This document shows, piece after piece, positions 42,433-52,322 of a stretch of 64,000 nt of DNA. Source of the DNA: Mycolicibacterium neoaurum ATCC 25795. Its GTDB lineage: Bacteria > Actinomycetota > Actinomycetes > Mycobacteriales > Mycobacteriaceae. How positions within the stretch are numbered: the stretch's first letter is position 1; each line of letters starts with the position of its first letter. Location: the NCBI RefSeq assembly GCF_000691525.1, contig NZ_JMDW01000005.1, forward strand, positions 1-64,000, written 5' to 3'. The notes under the pieces are model-generated. The model did no database searches. It was not told where the DNA came from and saw only the letters and a program-made list of their open reading frames with translations. Both the position numbers and the translations under genes were made by a program.

Positions 42433-44028
42433 ATGCTCGACACCCTCATCACGGGAGCACGGGTCATCGACGGCACCGGAGCACCCGGCCGGCCGTGCGA
42501 CGTAGGCATTCTCGACGGCCGCATCGTCCATGTCGGAACGTCCCCGCACCACGAGGCCGCCGTCACCGTCGATGCCGGTGGCATGATCCTGACACCGGGT
42601 TTCATCGATCCGCACAGCCACACAGACTGGTCGGTGCTCGGTAACCCGGAGGCGCACAGCACCATCCGGCAGGGCGTCACCACCGAGGTGGTCGGCAACT
42701 GTGGCGTGACCTATGCACCATTGCATGATGCCGACGTGCCCGCGGCCCAGAGCGCACTTGCCTCCCTCGGGTATACCGAACAGATCACCTGGCGGAGCTT
42801 CGGCGAACTGCTCGACACCGTGCACGGCGGGGGCACCACCCAGAACCTCATGTGGTTCGTCGGCCACACCGCTTTACGCACCGCGGCGGCATCCCGTGCC
42901 GCCCACGACGGTGTCGACCGTCGCGCCGAACTCATTCGCCTGCTGGAAGCGGCACTGGAAGCCGGCGCCATCGGCTTCTCCAGTGGTTTGGAGTACGGGT
43001 CCGGGCGTTTCGCCGACACCGACGAGCTGGCCGAACTGGCATCGGTCTGCGGTAAGCGGGACGGCATGTACAGCAGCCACATTCGCAACCGCGATACCGG
43101 GCTGGCTGCGGCAGTGGACGAGTTCTTCGACGTCGTCCACCGCGGCGGAGTGCGAGCGCAGATCTCACATCTGAACGTGCGGCACGGTACCGGTGCCTCC
43201 GAGGGAGCCTGGCACGACGCCGTACAGCGCGTGGTCACCGAGCGTGAACGCGGATGCGCGGTGCTTACTGACATGACGCCCTACCCCGACGGTATCGGCA
43301 TGGCCACAGGCCTGCTGCCGCCGTGGCTGGCGGACCGACCGGCCACCGATATCGCCGAGTTACTGCGCGATTCCGACATCCGCCGACGGGTGCGCGAGGA
43401 CTCCGACCGCTACTGGCGTTTCATCCACCGCGGCCAGTGGGATCGGGTCCGGTTGGGGGTCAGTGCGACGCATCCCCAATGGGAGGGTCTGAGCTTCCCG
43501 CGTATCGCCGAACTGGCAGGGAAAGACGAATGGGATTGCCTTTTCGACGTCCTGTCGGCGGCCGGACCGGATATCGGATCCGTCCAGCTCCTCGGTGAGC
43601 TCTTCACCGAGGAGCACCTTGCCGAGGCGATCGGGCATGACCATTTCCTGCTGGGCGTCGACGCGTTCAGCGCGCGTTGCACCGGACCGCTGGCCGCCCG
43701 CACCCGGCATCCCCTGTTCTACTACGGCCACACCCACTATCTGGCCCACCATGTCCCGGTCGGAACGCTGACGTTGGAGGATGCCGTTCACCGGATGACC
43801 GGCAAGGTCGCCGACCACTTCGGCATCACCGGACGCGGTCGCATCACCGAGGGCCACCACGCCGACCTGGTGCTCATCGATCCCGACGTTCTGGCCCGCA
43901 CCGACACCTGGTCTCTGCCCGATGGCTACGCCGATGCGGCGCGCCACGTCTGGGTCAACGGAGTCGCGGTTGTCACCGACGCCGTGCACACCGGCCGTCG
44001 GCCCGGACAGCTTCTGTCACGTACCTGA
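42433..44028 (+). CDS. N-acyl-D-amino-acid deacylase (D-aminoacylase) family amidohydrolase
   Basis: 531 residues, 5 bases after the ATPase stop. Metal ligands: PHSHTDW (HxH), GNCGVTYAP (the Cys ligand of D-aminoacylases), SSHIRNRD, QISHLNVRH and GVDAFSARC (Asp). C-terminal HxxxGRGRITEGHHADLVLIDP is typical of the superfamily. The enzyme cleaves an N-acyl amide in the cytosol. Its place between an importer and sugar-acid enzymes suggests that the imported compound is N-acylated. Confidence 0.88.
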   Translation: MLDTLITGARVIDGTGAPGRPCDVGILDGRIVHVGTSPHHEAAVTVDAGGMILTPGFIDPHSHTDWSVLGNPEAHSTIRQGVTTEVVGNCGVTYAPLHDADVPAAQSALASLGYTEQITWRSFGELLDTVHGGGTTQNLMWFVGHTALRTAAASRAAHDGVDRRAELIRLLEAALEAGAIGFSSGLEYGSGRFADTDELAELASVCGKRDGMYSSHIRNRDTGLAAAVDEFFDVVHRGGVRAQISHLNVRHGTGASEGAWHDAVQRVVTERERGCAVLTDMTPYPDGIGMATGLLPPWLADRPATDIAELLRDSDIRRRVREDSDRYWRFIHRGQWDRVRLGVSATHPQWEGLSFPRIAELAGKDEWDCLFDVLSAAGPDIGSVQLLGELFTEEHLAEAIGHDHFLLGVDAFSARCTGPLAARTRHPLFYYGHTHYLAHHVPVGTLTLEDAVHRMTGKVADHFGITGRGRITEGHHADLVLIDPDVLARTDTWSLPDGYADAARHVWVNGVAVVTDAVHTGRRPGQLLSRT

Positions 44029-44088
44029 TCCCCCGCACCATCACACGACGTCCGCCGGAACGGACGACAAAAGAGGAGCACGTTCACC

Positions 44089-45225
44089 ATGAAGATCACC
44101 CGAATCGCCACCTGCGGACTGCGCGGCGCCACCCCGGAGGGGGGATGGTCCAACGAACTGCAACCCGATGACGTGGTCCACACGCTGGTCGCCGTTCACA
44201 CCGACACCGGACACGTCGGGATCGGCAGCGCATTCACCTCGGAGGGACTGATCCGGGCGGCGTTGGACCTGCTGGCCCCGCAGATCGTCGGACAGAGTGC
44301 GCTGGAGGTCGAACGGCTGACCGAAACGCTGCACCAGGGCGCATTCTGGATGGGCCGCGGCGGCACCCTGACCCACGCCACGAGCGCCATCGACATCGCG
44401 CTGTGGGATCTCGCCGGCCAGGCACTCGGTCAGCCCGTCGGCCGCCTGCTCGGCGGGCGTTACCGTGAACGAGTACGCCCCTACGCATCGGTGTTGATGG
44501 ACGAAGCACCGGCGATGTCGGAGAACCTCACCGATCTAGTGGAACAGGGCTTTTCGGCATTCAAGATCGGCTGGTGGAAGTTCGGCCGGGTGGACTTCTC
44601 CACCGACGAACGCACGGTCGCCGCCGCCAGGGCCGCAGTGGGCGATCGCCTACTGGCAGTGGACGCCGGTGGTTCCGAGGCGTTCTTCCCTGGGACGCTG
44701 TCCTGGGCGAAACGCACCGCCGATATGCTGGCCGACTACGAGGTCGCCTGGTTCGAGGAAGCTCTCGATCCTGACGACATCGACGGATTCGTGGCGCTAC
44801 GTGCACACTCCCGCGTACCCATCAGCGGCGGCGAGGTACTCACCCGTCGACAGTCCTTCGCGCCCTATCTCGCCGCCGGCGCCTTCGATATCGTCCAGCC
44901 CGATACGACCAAGGGCGGCGGGCTCAGCGAATCGCGCCGAATCGGCTGGGCGGCACAGGATCGCGGGATCCGTCTGGTGCCGCACGGCTGGAACACCGCC
45001 GTGGGACTGGCCGCCGACCTGCACCTGGCATCGGCACTGTCGGGCACCGATCTGGTGGAGTACAAGACCGGAGCGGCCTATATCGACGAACTCGTCGTCG
45101 GTGGCTGGGAGCTGGACAGCGACGGCCTGCTCACGGTGCCGGACCGACCGGGACTCGGTATCGCGCTGTGCCCCGAAGCACTGAACCGCTACGGGACCAA
45201 CCCGACATTCGCGGCGGCCGCGTGA
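44089..45225 (+). CDS. Mandelate-racemase-type enolase superfamily enzyme (probable sugar-acid dehydratase)
   Basis: 378 residues. N-terminal capping domain, then a barrel with FKIGWWKFG, metal ligands in LAVDAGG (Asp), WFEEALDPDD (Glu), SGGE (Glu), and the Asp-His dyad QPDTTKGGG...PHGWNT, which defines the MR subgroup. The second Lys of the usual KxK is replaced by the GWWKFG arrangement seen in several acid-sugar dehydratases/cycloisomerases. Followed directly by KDPG aldolase and KDG kinase, so a 2-keto-3-deoxy acid is the likely product. Confidence 0.85.
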   Translation: MKITRIATCGLRGATPEGGWSNELQPDDVVHTLVAVHTDTGHVGIGSAFTSEGLIRAALDLLAPQIVGQSALEVERLTETLHQGAFWMGRGGTLTHATSAIDIALWDLAGQALGQPVGRLLGGRYRERVRPYASVLMDEAPAMSENLTDLVEQGFSAFKIGWWKFGRVDFSTDERTVAAARAAVGDRLLAVDAGGSEAFFPGTLSWAKRTADMLADYEVAWFEEALDPDDIDGFVALRAHSRVPISGGEVLTRRQSFAPYLAAGAFDIVQPDTTKGGGLSESRRIGWAAQDRGIRLVPHGWNTAVGLAADLHLASALSGTDLVEYKTGAAYIDELVVGGWELDSDGLLTVPDRPGLGIALCPEALNRYGTNPTFAAAA

Positions 45226-45860
45226 TGTCAGCGCTGACCGGGCATCCACTGCTCGATCATCCCGTCATCCCCCTGGCGACGGTGCGCGCCGAGGAACATA
45301 TCGACGCCATCGGTGACGGTCTCGTCGCCGCGGGCCTGCCGGTGGTCGAGGTGGCGTTGCGCGGATCGCATGGCCTCCTGGCGATTCGGCGGCTCGCGGC
45401 GCGCGGTGATCTGCTGGTCGGGGCCGGAACCGTGCTGACCACCCGGCAGGCGGCCGAGGCGGTGGACGCGGGCGCCGGGTTCATCGTGGCGCCGGGTCTG
45501 GATGTCGAGGTCGTCGAGCGGGTCACCACCGCGGGCCACCCGGTGATACCCGGTGTGCTCACCCCCACCGAAGTGGCGGCCGCCGCGCGGCTCGGACTCA
45601 CACACCTCAAACTGTTTCCCGCATCGGCCGTGGACGCCCGCCTGATGCTCGGCGCCTATGCCGACGTCTTCCCGGACACCCGATTCATGCCGTCATCGGG
45701 CGTCAACCAACACAATGCCGGCGAGTTCTCCTGCTTGCCATCGGTATTCGCGGTCAGCGGAAGCTGGATCACGGCCTCGGCCCCCGCGGGTGCGGCGGCC
45801 GTGGCCGAGGCTGCCCGCGCAGCCGTCGCCGCGTGCCGGACCGTGGGCCTGCCGCGATGA
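45225..45860 (+). CDS. KDPG/KHG aldolase family protein
   Basis: 211 residues from ATG 45225 (TGATG overlap with the dehydratase). GLPVVEVALRGSHGLLAIR has the catalytic Glu, GAGTVLT and HLKLFPASAV the Schiff-base Lys, and PSSGVN the phosphate loop. Cleaves a 2-keto-3-deoxy-6-phospho sugar acid to pyruvate and glyceraldehyde 3-phosphate. Coupled to the kinase by ATGA. Confidence 0.92.
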   Translation: MSALTGHPLLDHPVIPLATVRAEEHIDAIGDGLVAAGLPVVEVALRGSHGLLAIRRLAARGDLLVGAGTVLTTRQAAEAVDAGAGFIVAPGLDVEVVERVTTAGHPVIPGVLTPTEVAAAARLGLTHLKLFPASAVDARLMLGAYADVFPDTRFMPSSGVNQHNAGEFSCLPSVFAVSGSWITASAPAGAAAVAEAARAAVAACRTVGLPR

Positions 45861-46825
45861 CCGAGCCCCGCACACTCGATGTCGTCACCGTGGGCGAGAG
45901 TCTCGGACTGCTCAGCTGCGAGGAGCCGGGCGCACTGCGGCACGGAAGCCGGATGCGACTGACGTTCGGGGGCGCAGAGAGCAATGTCGCCATCGGTGTC
46001 GCCAGACTCGGTGGCGCGGCGGGCTGGATCGGCCGCCTCGGTGCCGACGCCGTCGGCGCGTTGATCCTGCGGGAGCTTCGCGCCGAATCCGTCCGGACTT
46101 ACGCCACGATCGACCCGGTGGCTGCGACGGCGATCATGCTCAAGGAGCTGCCGGTGCCCGGGTCCAGTCGTGTGCGCTACTACCGGCAAACGCAGGCCGG
46201 CAGTCGGCTGACGGCAGATGATGTGCCCCAGGGTGCGGTCGCGTCGGCGAAGATCCTTCATGTCACCGGTATCTCGGCGGCACTCGGCACCGGCCCACTG
46301 TCTGCCCTCCATCGCGCGATCGATGACGCCAAGGACTCGGGCACGCTCGTGTCCTTCGATGTCAATCATCGTGGATCTCTATGGGCGGACGCGGAACTCG
46401 CGGCGAAGGCATATCGGGCCCTTGCCCGCCGCGCCGATATCGTGTTCGCCGGCGACGATGAGGCGGGGTTGCTCACCGAAAGCCGCGATCTGCGGGCGCA
46501 ACTGGACACCCTGCTGGAGTGGGGCGCCGACCAGGCCGTCGTCAAACGCGGTCAGCGGGGCGCAGTGGCGGCAGCCCGTGAGGGTGACTACGACTCGATG
46601 CCGGCCGTCGAGGTACCGGTGATCGACACCGTCGGTGCCGGTGACGCATTCGTCGCCGGGTGGTTGGCCGAGCAGGCCCGCGGTGCCGCGCTACGCGTCC
46701 GCCTCGCTACCGCGGTCGCCTGCGGCGCGCTGGCATGTACCGCCCGCGGTGACTGGGAGGCCAACCCCACCCGTGCGGATCTGGCGCAGCTGCAACGCAG
46801 TCCCGCCGATCCGGTCAGTCGATGA
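45857..46825 (+). CDS. PfkB-family sugar kinase (probable 2-keto-3-deoxygluconate kinase)
   Basis: 322 residues from ATG 45857. GGAESNVAIGVARLG (substrate lid motif), FDVNHRGSLW as in KDG kinases, and DTVGAGDAFVAGWL (PfkB signature 2 with catalytic Asp). It should phosphorylate the dehydratase product for the aldolase encoded just upstream. Ends the operon, converging on the gene at 46830 with a 4-base gap. Confidence 0.9.
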   Translation: MTEPRTLDVVTVGESLGLLSCEEPGALRHGSRMRLTFGGAESNVAIGVARLGGAAGWIGRLGADAVGALILRELRAESVRTYATIDPVAATAIMLKELPVPGSSRVRYYRQTQAGSRLTADDVPQGAVASAKILHVTGISAALGTGPLSALHRAIDDAKDSGTLVSFDVNHRGSLWADAELAAKAYRALARRADIVFAGDDEAGLLTESRDLRAQLDTLLEWGADQAVVKRGQRGAVAAAREGDYDSMPAVEVPVIDTVGAGDAFVAGWLAEQARGAALRVRLATAVACGALACTARGDWEANPTRADLAQLQRSPADPVSR

Positions 46826-46829
46826 CGTC

Positions 46830-47645
46830 TCAGGAGCTGAACACCGGGATCCCGTCATCGCCCAGCCGGTAGATCTCGGTCCCCTCGGCCACCCGCGGTT
46901 CGTCACCGCCGAGGGCGACGGCGATCTTGTTGGTCGCGTTGCGCATCACATCCAGCGTGATCTCCACCGCTTGTTCGGCCGAGAAGTGTTCCAGCACAGC
47001 CGCTGCCGCTCCGTCGACCGCCGCCGGTGTCCAGATCAGCGCGTCGACATAACCCAATGCTGCCTTGTGCACCTCGGTCAGCCGCGCCGAACTCTGATAC
47101 GCCTCGATATCGGCGTACAGCGATTCCGAACCGCCGGCCTCCAGCGCCGTCGATTCGCGCAGCGACCGGCACAACCGGCAGTTGTGCTGCACCGCCCCGC
47201 GCAACCGGATGATCTCGGTGATCAGCGGATCCAGCCCGCGCAGCGCACCGACCGCTCCGGTGAACCTGTTCAGCAGCGCGTCGGCCGGATGGGTCGCGTG
47301 ATCCCAGCCGTCCGGGTCGGGGAACTCGACCCCGAGTGCTCCGAGCCCGGCACGCACCCGGGGCACGAAATCGGCGACGAACATCAGCGAGACCACGCTG
47401 AGCACATCGGCCCCGAACGTCGCTACCAGGGCGCCGCGTTGCTGCACCGACACCCCCGCGACATCGGTGCTGAACTGCTCGGCAACGGCCGCCAACATCG
47501 GCTCGGTACCCGACGAAGGCTCGGAAGTCTCCTCGAACGGCAGCGGCTCCAGTCCGAGCGCCCCAGCGCACGCGCTTCGCATCATCTGGTTCTCGTTGGT
47601 CAGCCCACCGGGCGACAACGCCACCAGGCCGGTCAGCAGGTCCAT
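46830..47645 (-). CDS. Carboxymuconolactone decarboxylase/AhpD-like family protein
   Basis: 271 residues from ATG 47645. The second half carries an AhpD/CMD core (ITEIIRLRGAVQHNCRLCRSLRESTALEAGG) with a CxxC redox pair, and an N-terminal repeat-like half. CxxC-bearing members act as peroxidatic or disulfide enzymes; true decarboxylase activity is unlikely. Function unknown. Convergent with the kinase gene. Confidence 0.75.
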   Translation of the reverse strand: MDLLTGLVALSPGGLTNENQMMRSACAGALGLEPLPFEETSEPSSGTEPMLAAVAEQFSTDVAGVSVQQRGALVATFGADVLSVVSLMFVADFVPRVRAGLGALGVEFPDPDGWDHATHPADALLNRFTGAVGALRGLDPLITEIIRLRGAVQHNCRLCRSLRESTALEAGGSESLYADIEAYQSSARLTEVHKAALGYVDALIWTPAAVDGAAAAVLEHFSAEQAVEITLDVMRNATNKIAVALGGDEPRVAEGTEIYRLGDDGIPVFSS

Positions 47646-47706
47646 CACACCAGCGATTATGGCCTCGACCGGTCGGCAATATCGCAAAGTGCACAGATGC
47701 GACCGT

Positions 47707-49374
47707 TTACAGCGACCCGGATACGATCTTCCCTTCGAACATCACCGCGTCGCACTTGACCTGGCTCAGCGCCTCGGCCGGAACATCGAACAGATCCGCG
47801 TTCAGCACAACCAGATTCGCGACCTTGCCTGCCTCGATCGAACCCAGCCTGTCGGCGAGACGCAACTGGCGGGCGGCGTCGATCGTGTGACCCCGCAGCA
47901 TCAGTTCTCGGGACAGCATGGCGTCGGCACGGGGACGGATGCTGTCCGGGTACACGGCGGGGTCCAGCGGATACTCGGGATCGACTCGCGTGGCGGCCAC
48001 CTGCATACCGAACATCGGTGCTGCGCGGTGCAATTCGTATCCGGTGACGACATCGCTGCCGAACGTCACCACCGCACCGGCGGCGGCGATCTCATTGAAC
48101 CGGTACATGCGGTTCCAGCGCTCGTCGCCGAGGTGCTGTCGGGCCTCGTCACCGAAGTAGCCGCCCGACCAGTGTGTCGTCCAGTTGACGAAGACACCCA
48201 GCTCGGCGGGACGCGCCATATCCGACGGATCGACCAGTTCACAGTGCGCCAGCGTCACCTGGATCATCCAGCGGTCGGCGAGCCGCTGCCGGGCGACCCC
48301 GACCGCGTCACAGGCCACCCGGAAGGCACGGTCGCCGACCAGATGGATATGCACGTCGACCCGCGCATCGTTGCAGAGAATCAGGCACTGGGTGAGTTCC
48401 TCGACATCCATCGCGATCTCACCGAGGCCGGCCGGGGCGTGCGAGCACATGGGCGCGATCACCGCGCTGTTCCCACTCTCGTTGGTGCCGTCGAGGAACA
48501 ACTTCACGGTGCGGATCCTGATGTGCGCGCCACCGTAGCCGGCGTGCAACTCTTCGACGCGGGCCAGCACCTGCGGTAGACCTGCCAAATCCTGGAACTG
48601 AAGAGCCCCTTCGTAATACACGTTCAATTCGCCGCGGGAATCGAGTTCGTCAAGTGACTGCAAGAGCTGTTCGTCGGGCAGCAGCGCCTCGAACAACGAG
48701 GTCACTCCATGTTCGGTCATGAAGTCGAAGAACGGTTTGATCCGTTCGGGAGTCAGGTCCTGCGGCGGCCGCCATCCGATGCGCTCGTACATGCCGTCGA
48801 GGAAATGCCGATGGACGAACTCCCGCAACAGACCCGTCGGATTGCCGTCCTCGTCACGGACGAACATCTCCAGACCCGGCACCGGGTCCGGGGTGTTCTT
48901 GTCGACACCCATCAGCTCCAGCATCGTGCTGTTGACCCAATGCTCGTGATCGCTGAAGTCCTGGCACAACACCGGACGATCCGAGACCGCACTGTCGAGC
49001 AGTTCCTTGGTGGGGCCGCCGTCGCGGAACGTCGCACTCGGGTAGTACTCGAAGTACAGGAAGGGTGCCTCAGCGACGGGATGCGCCTGGGCGTACTCCC
49101 GGATGAAGCACAGGATCTCATCGACATCGGTCGTCCACGGAAGACGTACGTGCCAGAAGCTCTGTGACACCATCGACGGGTGCGTGTGGGCGTCGATCAA
49201 CCCCGGGATGACGGTGCGCCCGCCGAGGTCGTACACCGGCAGACCCGCGACGTTCTGCCACGAATCCAGCTCGCCCACCCGCGTGATGACGCCGTCCTCG
49301 ATCACGACGCCACCGACCACGGGCTGCTGTACATCCAAGGTGTACACCCGCGCATTGCTCAGCACCATTCCCAT
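47707..49374 (-). CDS. YtcJ-like metal-dependent amidohydrolase (Amidohydro_3)
   Basis: About 555 residues. NARVYTLDVQQPVVGGVVIEDGVI, VIPGLIDAHTHPSMV (HxH), VDVHIHLVGDRAFRVACDA, VTLAHCELV, and a C-terminal TIDAARQLRLADRLGSIEAGKVANLVVLNADLF. This is the YtcJ/N-substituted formamide deformylase-like group. It is divergent from an amino acid permease, so it may hydrolyse an imported amide. The start at 49374 was selected at the first Met of the conserved region; others are possible. Confidence 0.85.
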   Translation of the reverse strand: MGMVLSNARVYTLDVQQPVVGGVVIEDGVITRVGELDSWQNVAGLPVYDLGGRTVIPGLIDAHTHPSMVSQSFWHVRLPWTTDVDEILCFIREYAQAHPVAEAPFLYFEYYPSATFRDGGPTKELLDSAVSDRPVLCQDFSDHEHWVNSTMLELMGVDKNTPDPVPGLEMFVRDEDGNPTGLLREFVHRHFLDGMYERIGWRPPQDLTPERIKPFFDFMTEHGVTSLFEALLPDEQLLQSLDELDSRGELNVYYEGALQFQDLAGLPQVLARVEELHAGYGGAHIRIRTVKLFLDGTNESGNSAVIAPMCSHAPAGLGEIAMDVEELTQCLILCNDARVDVHIHLVGDRAFRVACDAVGVARQRLADRWMIQVTLAHCELVDPSDMARPAELGVFVNWTTHWSGGYFGDEARQHLGDERWNRMYRFNEIAAAGAVVTFGSDVVTGYELHRAAPMFGMQVAATRVDPEYPLDPAVYPDSIRPRADAMLSRELMLRGHTIDAARQLRLADRLGSIEAGKVANLVVLNADLFDVPAEALSQVKCDAVMFEGKIVSGSL

Positions 49375-49541
49375 CGCTCGAACGTATCCACCCCAGATCG
49401 GCGGCAGCATGACGATGCGGTCGGCCTGAGAGGACTATTCGGCTTTCTGCGGCGGTCACTGCCTGCAATGAGCGTCATCGTCATGTCGATCGAGCCGAAT
49501 GAGTCTGTCGGGTACCCGTCGTCACTCCCTACATTTGCCCG

Positions 49542-50918
49542 ATGACCGAACTGAAGCGGGTGCTGACACTGCGGAATCTCGTGGTGTTCGGGCTGGCATA
49601 CCTGGCACCCACGGTGGTGTTCAACTATTTCGGCGTGGTCACGACGTTGACCGGCGGCATGATGACGCTGGCCTATATCGCCACCACGGTCGTCATGTTC
49701 TTCACCGCGTACAGCTACGCGACGATGGTGCGCACCTTCCCGGTGGCCGGTTCGGCCTACACCTACGTTCGCCGCGCGGTACATCCACACCTGGGCTTTC
49801 TGACCGGGTGGGTGATGCTGCTGGATTACATGCTGCTGCCGATGGTCTGCTACCTGCTCATCGGGATCTACATGAATCAGTTCGTCCCCGGCGTCCCGGT
49901 CTGGGTCTGGGTCGTGCTGGCCGCGGCGCTCGGTGCCGTCACGAATGTGCTCGGGGTGAAGATCGCGGGCCAGGTCAACTCGGTGGTGATCGGTGCGCAG
50001 ATCCTGTTCGCCGTAGGCCTGGTGGTGATCATCGGCGTGTATGTCAGCAGCGGCAACGGCGCAGGCACACTGTTCGATGGCACCGCACTGTTCAACCCAC
50101 AGACGTTCCAGGCCCCGGATGTGCTTTGGGCCGCATCGATTCTCGCCGCATCCTTCCTCGGCTTCGATGCCGTCTCGACAATGGCCGAGGAGACTGTCGA
50201 ACCCGCCAAGACGGTCCCGAGAGCGGTACTGCTCGTCCCGATCACCGCCGGAATCGGCTTTGCGGTGATCTCCTACTTCATGCAGCTGGCCTGGCCCGAT
50301 GCCGCCACCGAGATCGCGGATCCGGATGCGGGCATCTTCGAGCTGCTCGGCCGACTCGGTGGTAACACCCTGTCCACGATGTTCCTGGTCACCGACAATC
50401 TCGCAAGCATGGTGTGCGCCATCGCCGGCCTGGCGGCGGCGTCACGCATCCTGTACGGGATGGGCCGCGACGGCGCCCTGCCCCAGCGCTTCTTCGGTGT
50501 ACTCAACCGACGGTTCCAGACACCGGTCAACAACATCATGGTGATGACGGCGATCGCCCTCACCGCGATCTTCTACGCCGACAATCTGGTCGGCGCCGCA
50601 TCCCTGGTCGCCTTCGGCGCACTGACCGGATTCATCATGGTCAACTACTCGGTCATCAGTCACTTCTACCTCCGCGGCCGACGGCGCTCGGGTGGCGATC
50701 TGCTGCCTTACCTGGTCATTCCCGCCATCGGCATGATCGTCTGCGCAGTGCTCCTTGCCAACGTCGACTCCACCGCGAAGATTCTCGGAGCGGTCTGGCT
50801 CGTGCTAGGCATCATCTATCTCGGCGTCACGACCAAGGGGTTCCGGCGGCCGCCGATCGAAATCGACGTGTCCGAGGACGCGGGGACAACGCCGACGCCT
50901 ACCGGACCGGTGGGCTGA
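49542..50918 (+). CDS. APC-family amino acid/amine permease
   Basis: 458 residues with 12 TM helices. N-terminal LRNLVVFGLAYLAPTVVFNYFGVV, GSAYTYVRRAVHPHLGFLTGW and ASFLGFDAVSTMAEETVEPAKTVPRAV are APC-superfamily hallmarks. Cytoplasmic-membrane uptake of an amino acid or amine, probably the substrate source for the divergent amidohydrolase. Confidence 0.93.
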   Translation: MTELKRVLTLRNLVVFGLAYLAPTVVFNYFGVVTTLTGGMMTLAYIATTVVMFFTAYSYATMVRTFPVAGSAYTYVRRAVHPHLGFLTGWVMLLDYMLLPMVCYLLIGIYMNQFVPGVPVWVWVVLAAALGAVTNVLGVKIAGQVNSVVIGAQILFAVGLVVIIGVYVSSGNGAGTLFDGTALFNPQTFQAPDVLWAASILAASFLGFDAVSTMAEETVEPAKTVPRAVLLVPITAGIGFAVISYFMQLAWPDAATEIADPDAGIFELLGRLGGNTLSTMFLVTDNLASMVCAIAGLAAASRILYGMGRDGALPQRFFGVLNRRFQTPVNNIMVMTAIALTAIFYADNLVGAASLVAFGALTGFIMVNYSVISHFYLRGRRRSGGDLLPYLVIPAIGMIVCAVLLANVDSTAKILGAVWLVLGIIYLGVTTKGFRRPPIEIDVSEDAGTTPTPTGPVG

Positions 50919-50970
50919 GGCGCTTCCCGCAGCGGTCGTACCCGCCGGGTCTCGGGTATACGTTGATCGG

Positions 50971-52311
50971 GTGCTCGACGTGGTGACGACGTTCGCCCCC
51001 GGCACCCGGGCGTGCACGTCGGTCCGGGCGGTCCGGCGCACCGCCATGCATGCGCATCCCGATGCGCTGGAGATCGTCTACGTCCTGGCCGGCGACCTGC
51101 ACCTGCGGGTCAGTAGCGAAGACTTCGATCTGACCGCAGGTGACTATGCGGTCGTCAACCGGCTCGATCCGCATCTGCTCGACGGATCCGCGGACAACGT
51201 CACGGCGATCATCCATCTCGACCTCTGCGCGTTCACCGATATCGATCCGTTCATCGAGGACATCCTGTTCGCCTGTGAGTCGTTCGATCTTCCCCGCTTC
51301 CGCAAACAGGAGGCACTGCTGCGCGGCCTGCTGCTCGACATCATCGACCTCGCGGACGGCAGCGATTCGCACCGGCTCGACGCCCGGAGCTCCGAGCTGG
51401 TGCACCTGCTGTGTACCGGCTACACCATTGCCGACTACTACCAGCGTGACCGGCCGATGACCGATGAGCAGCGCAGCAAGCTACGCAGCATCCAGTCGGT
51501 CGCGCGCCACCATCTGGACAGTCGCGATGTGTTGCAGGATGTCGCTGCGGCGCATCACTATTCGAAGTCCTACGTATCGCACTTCGTGAAGAACCATTCC
51601 GCGATCAGTTTCAGCAGCATGGTCACGGCGCTCCGCGTCATGCACGCCGAACGATTCCTGCTCACGACCGACCACACGATGCGCGATATCTCTGCGCAGT
51701 GCGGGTTCTCCGATGTCAAATACTTCACCAGGTGTTACGCCGACTGGTTCAAACAGACACCCGCCGAGTACCGTGCGCGCTATCGGCCGCTGGTGCAGCG
51801 CGACGACATTGTCGAGCAGGTCACCGCCGACACAACCGCCGGGCTCATCGCCGAACATCGCAGCCGGGTCGCCAACCCGACCGACCCGCCGCGACTGTCG
51901 ATCACGCCGATCCTGCTCAAGAACGTCGGTTCGCGGGCCGACCTCTTCGAGCGGATCAAGGGCCCCGAAACCGATGAGCCGGCGCCACCCGCCCCGTCCG
52001 CCCACGCGCGACGTCACCTGTTGCCGCTGCGCGTCGGCAGCGCCGAGATGTGCGACGACCATCTGATCCAGGGACTCAAGTCCTTCGTCGAGAACGGTTC
52101 GACGCCATGCCTGATGGTCGACTACGCCGGCAGGCAGACGACGCTCGACACCCTGTCCGCGTTGGCCGGGATACTTCGTGATACCCGCACTCGAGACGTG
52201 AATGTATGGCTGGTGTATCCGCGTCCGCATCTGCGTGATGACGTCGATGCGCTGATCGACACAATCGACGCCACGCACGGCCTGAATGTACAAGCCGTGA
52301 TGATCGGCTGA
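50971..52311 (+). CDS. AraC-family regulator with extra C-terminal domain
   Basis: 446 residues from GTG. Cupin-type sensor (MHAHPDALEIVYVLAGDLHLRV), then an AraC double HTH at ~170-275 (VLQDVAAAHHYSKSYVSHFVKNHS... MRDISAQCGFSDVKYFTRCYADWFKQTPAEYR). About 170 further residues follow (ITPILLKNVGSRADL... RRHLLPLRVGSAEMCDD... LMVDYAG). AraC proteins normally end at the HTH. The tail resembles the start of the glycosidase-like C-terminal part of some long AraC regulators, but this is uncertain. Probably controls the neighbouring permease/hydrolase genes. Confidence 0.85.
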   Translation: MLDVVTTFAPGTRACTSVRAVRRTAMHAHPDALEIVYVLAGDLHLRVSSEDFDLTAGDYAVVNRLDPHLLDGSADNVTAIIHLDLCAFTDIDPFIEDILFACESFDLPRFRKQEALLRGLLLDIIDLADGSDSHRLDARSSELVHLLCTGYTIADYYQRDRPMTDEQRSKLRSIQSVARHHLDSRDVLQDVAAAHHYSKSYVSHFVKNHSAISFSSMVTALRVMHAERFLLTTDHTMRDISAQCGFSDVKYFTRCYADWFKQTPAEYRARYRPLVQRDDIVEQVTADTTAGLIAEHRSRVANPTDPPRLSITPILLKNVGSRADLFERIKGPETDEPAPPAPSAHARRHLLPLRVGSAEMCDDHLIQGLKSFVENGSTPCLMVDYAGRQTTLDTLSALAGILRDTRTRDVNVWLVYPRPHLRDDVDALIDTIDATHGLNVQAVMIG

Positions 52312-52322
52312 AATCGCCGAAA

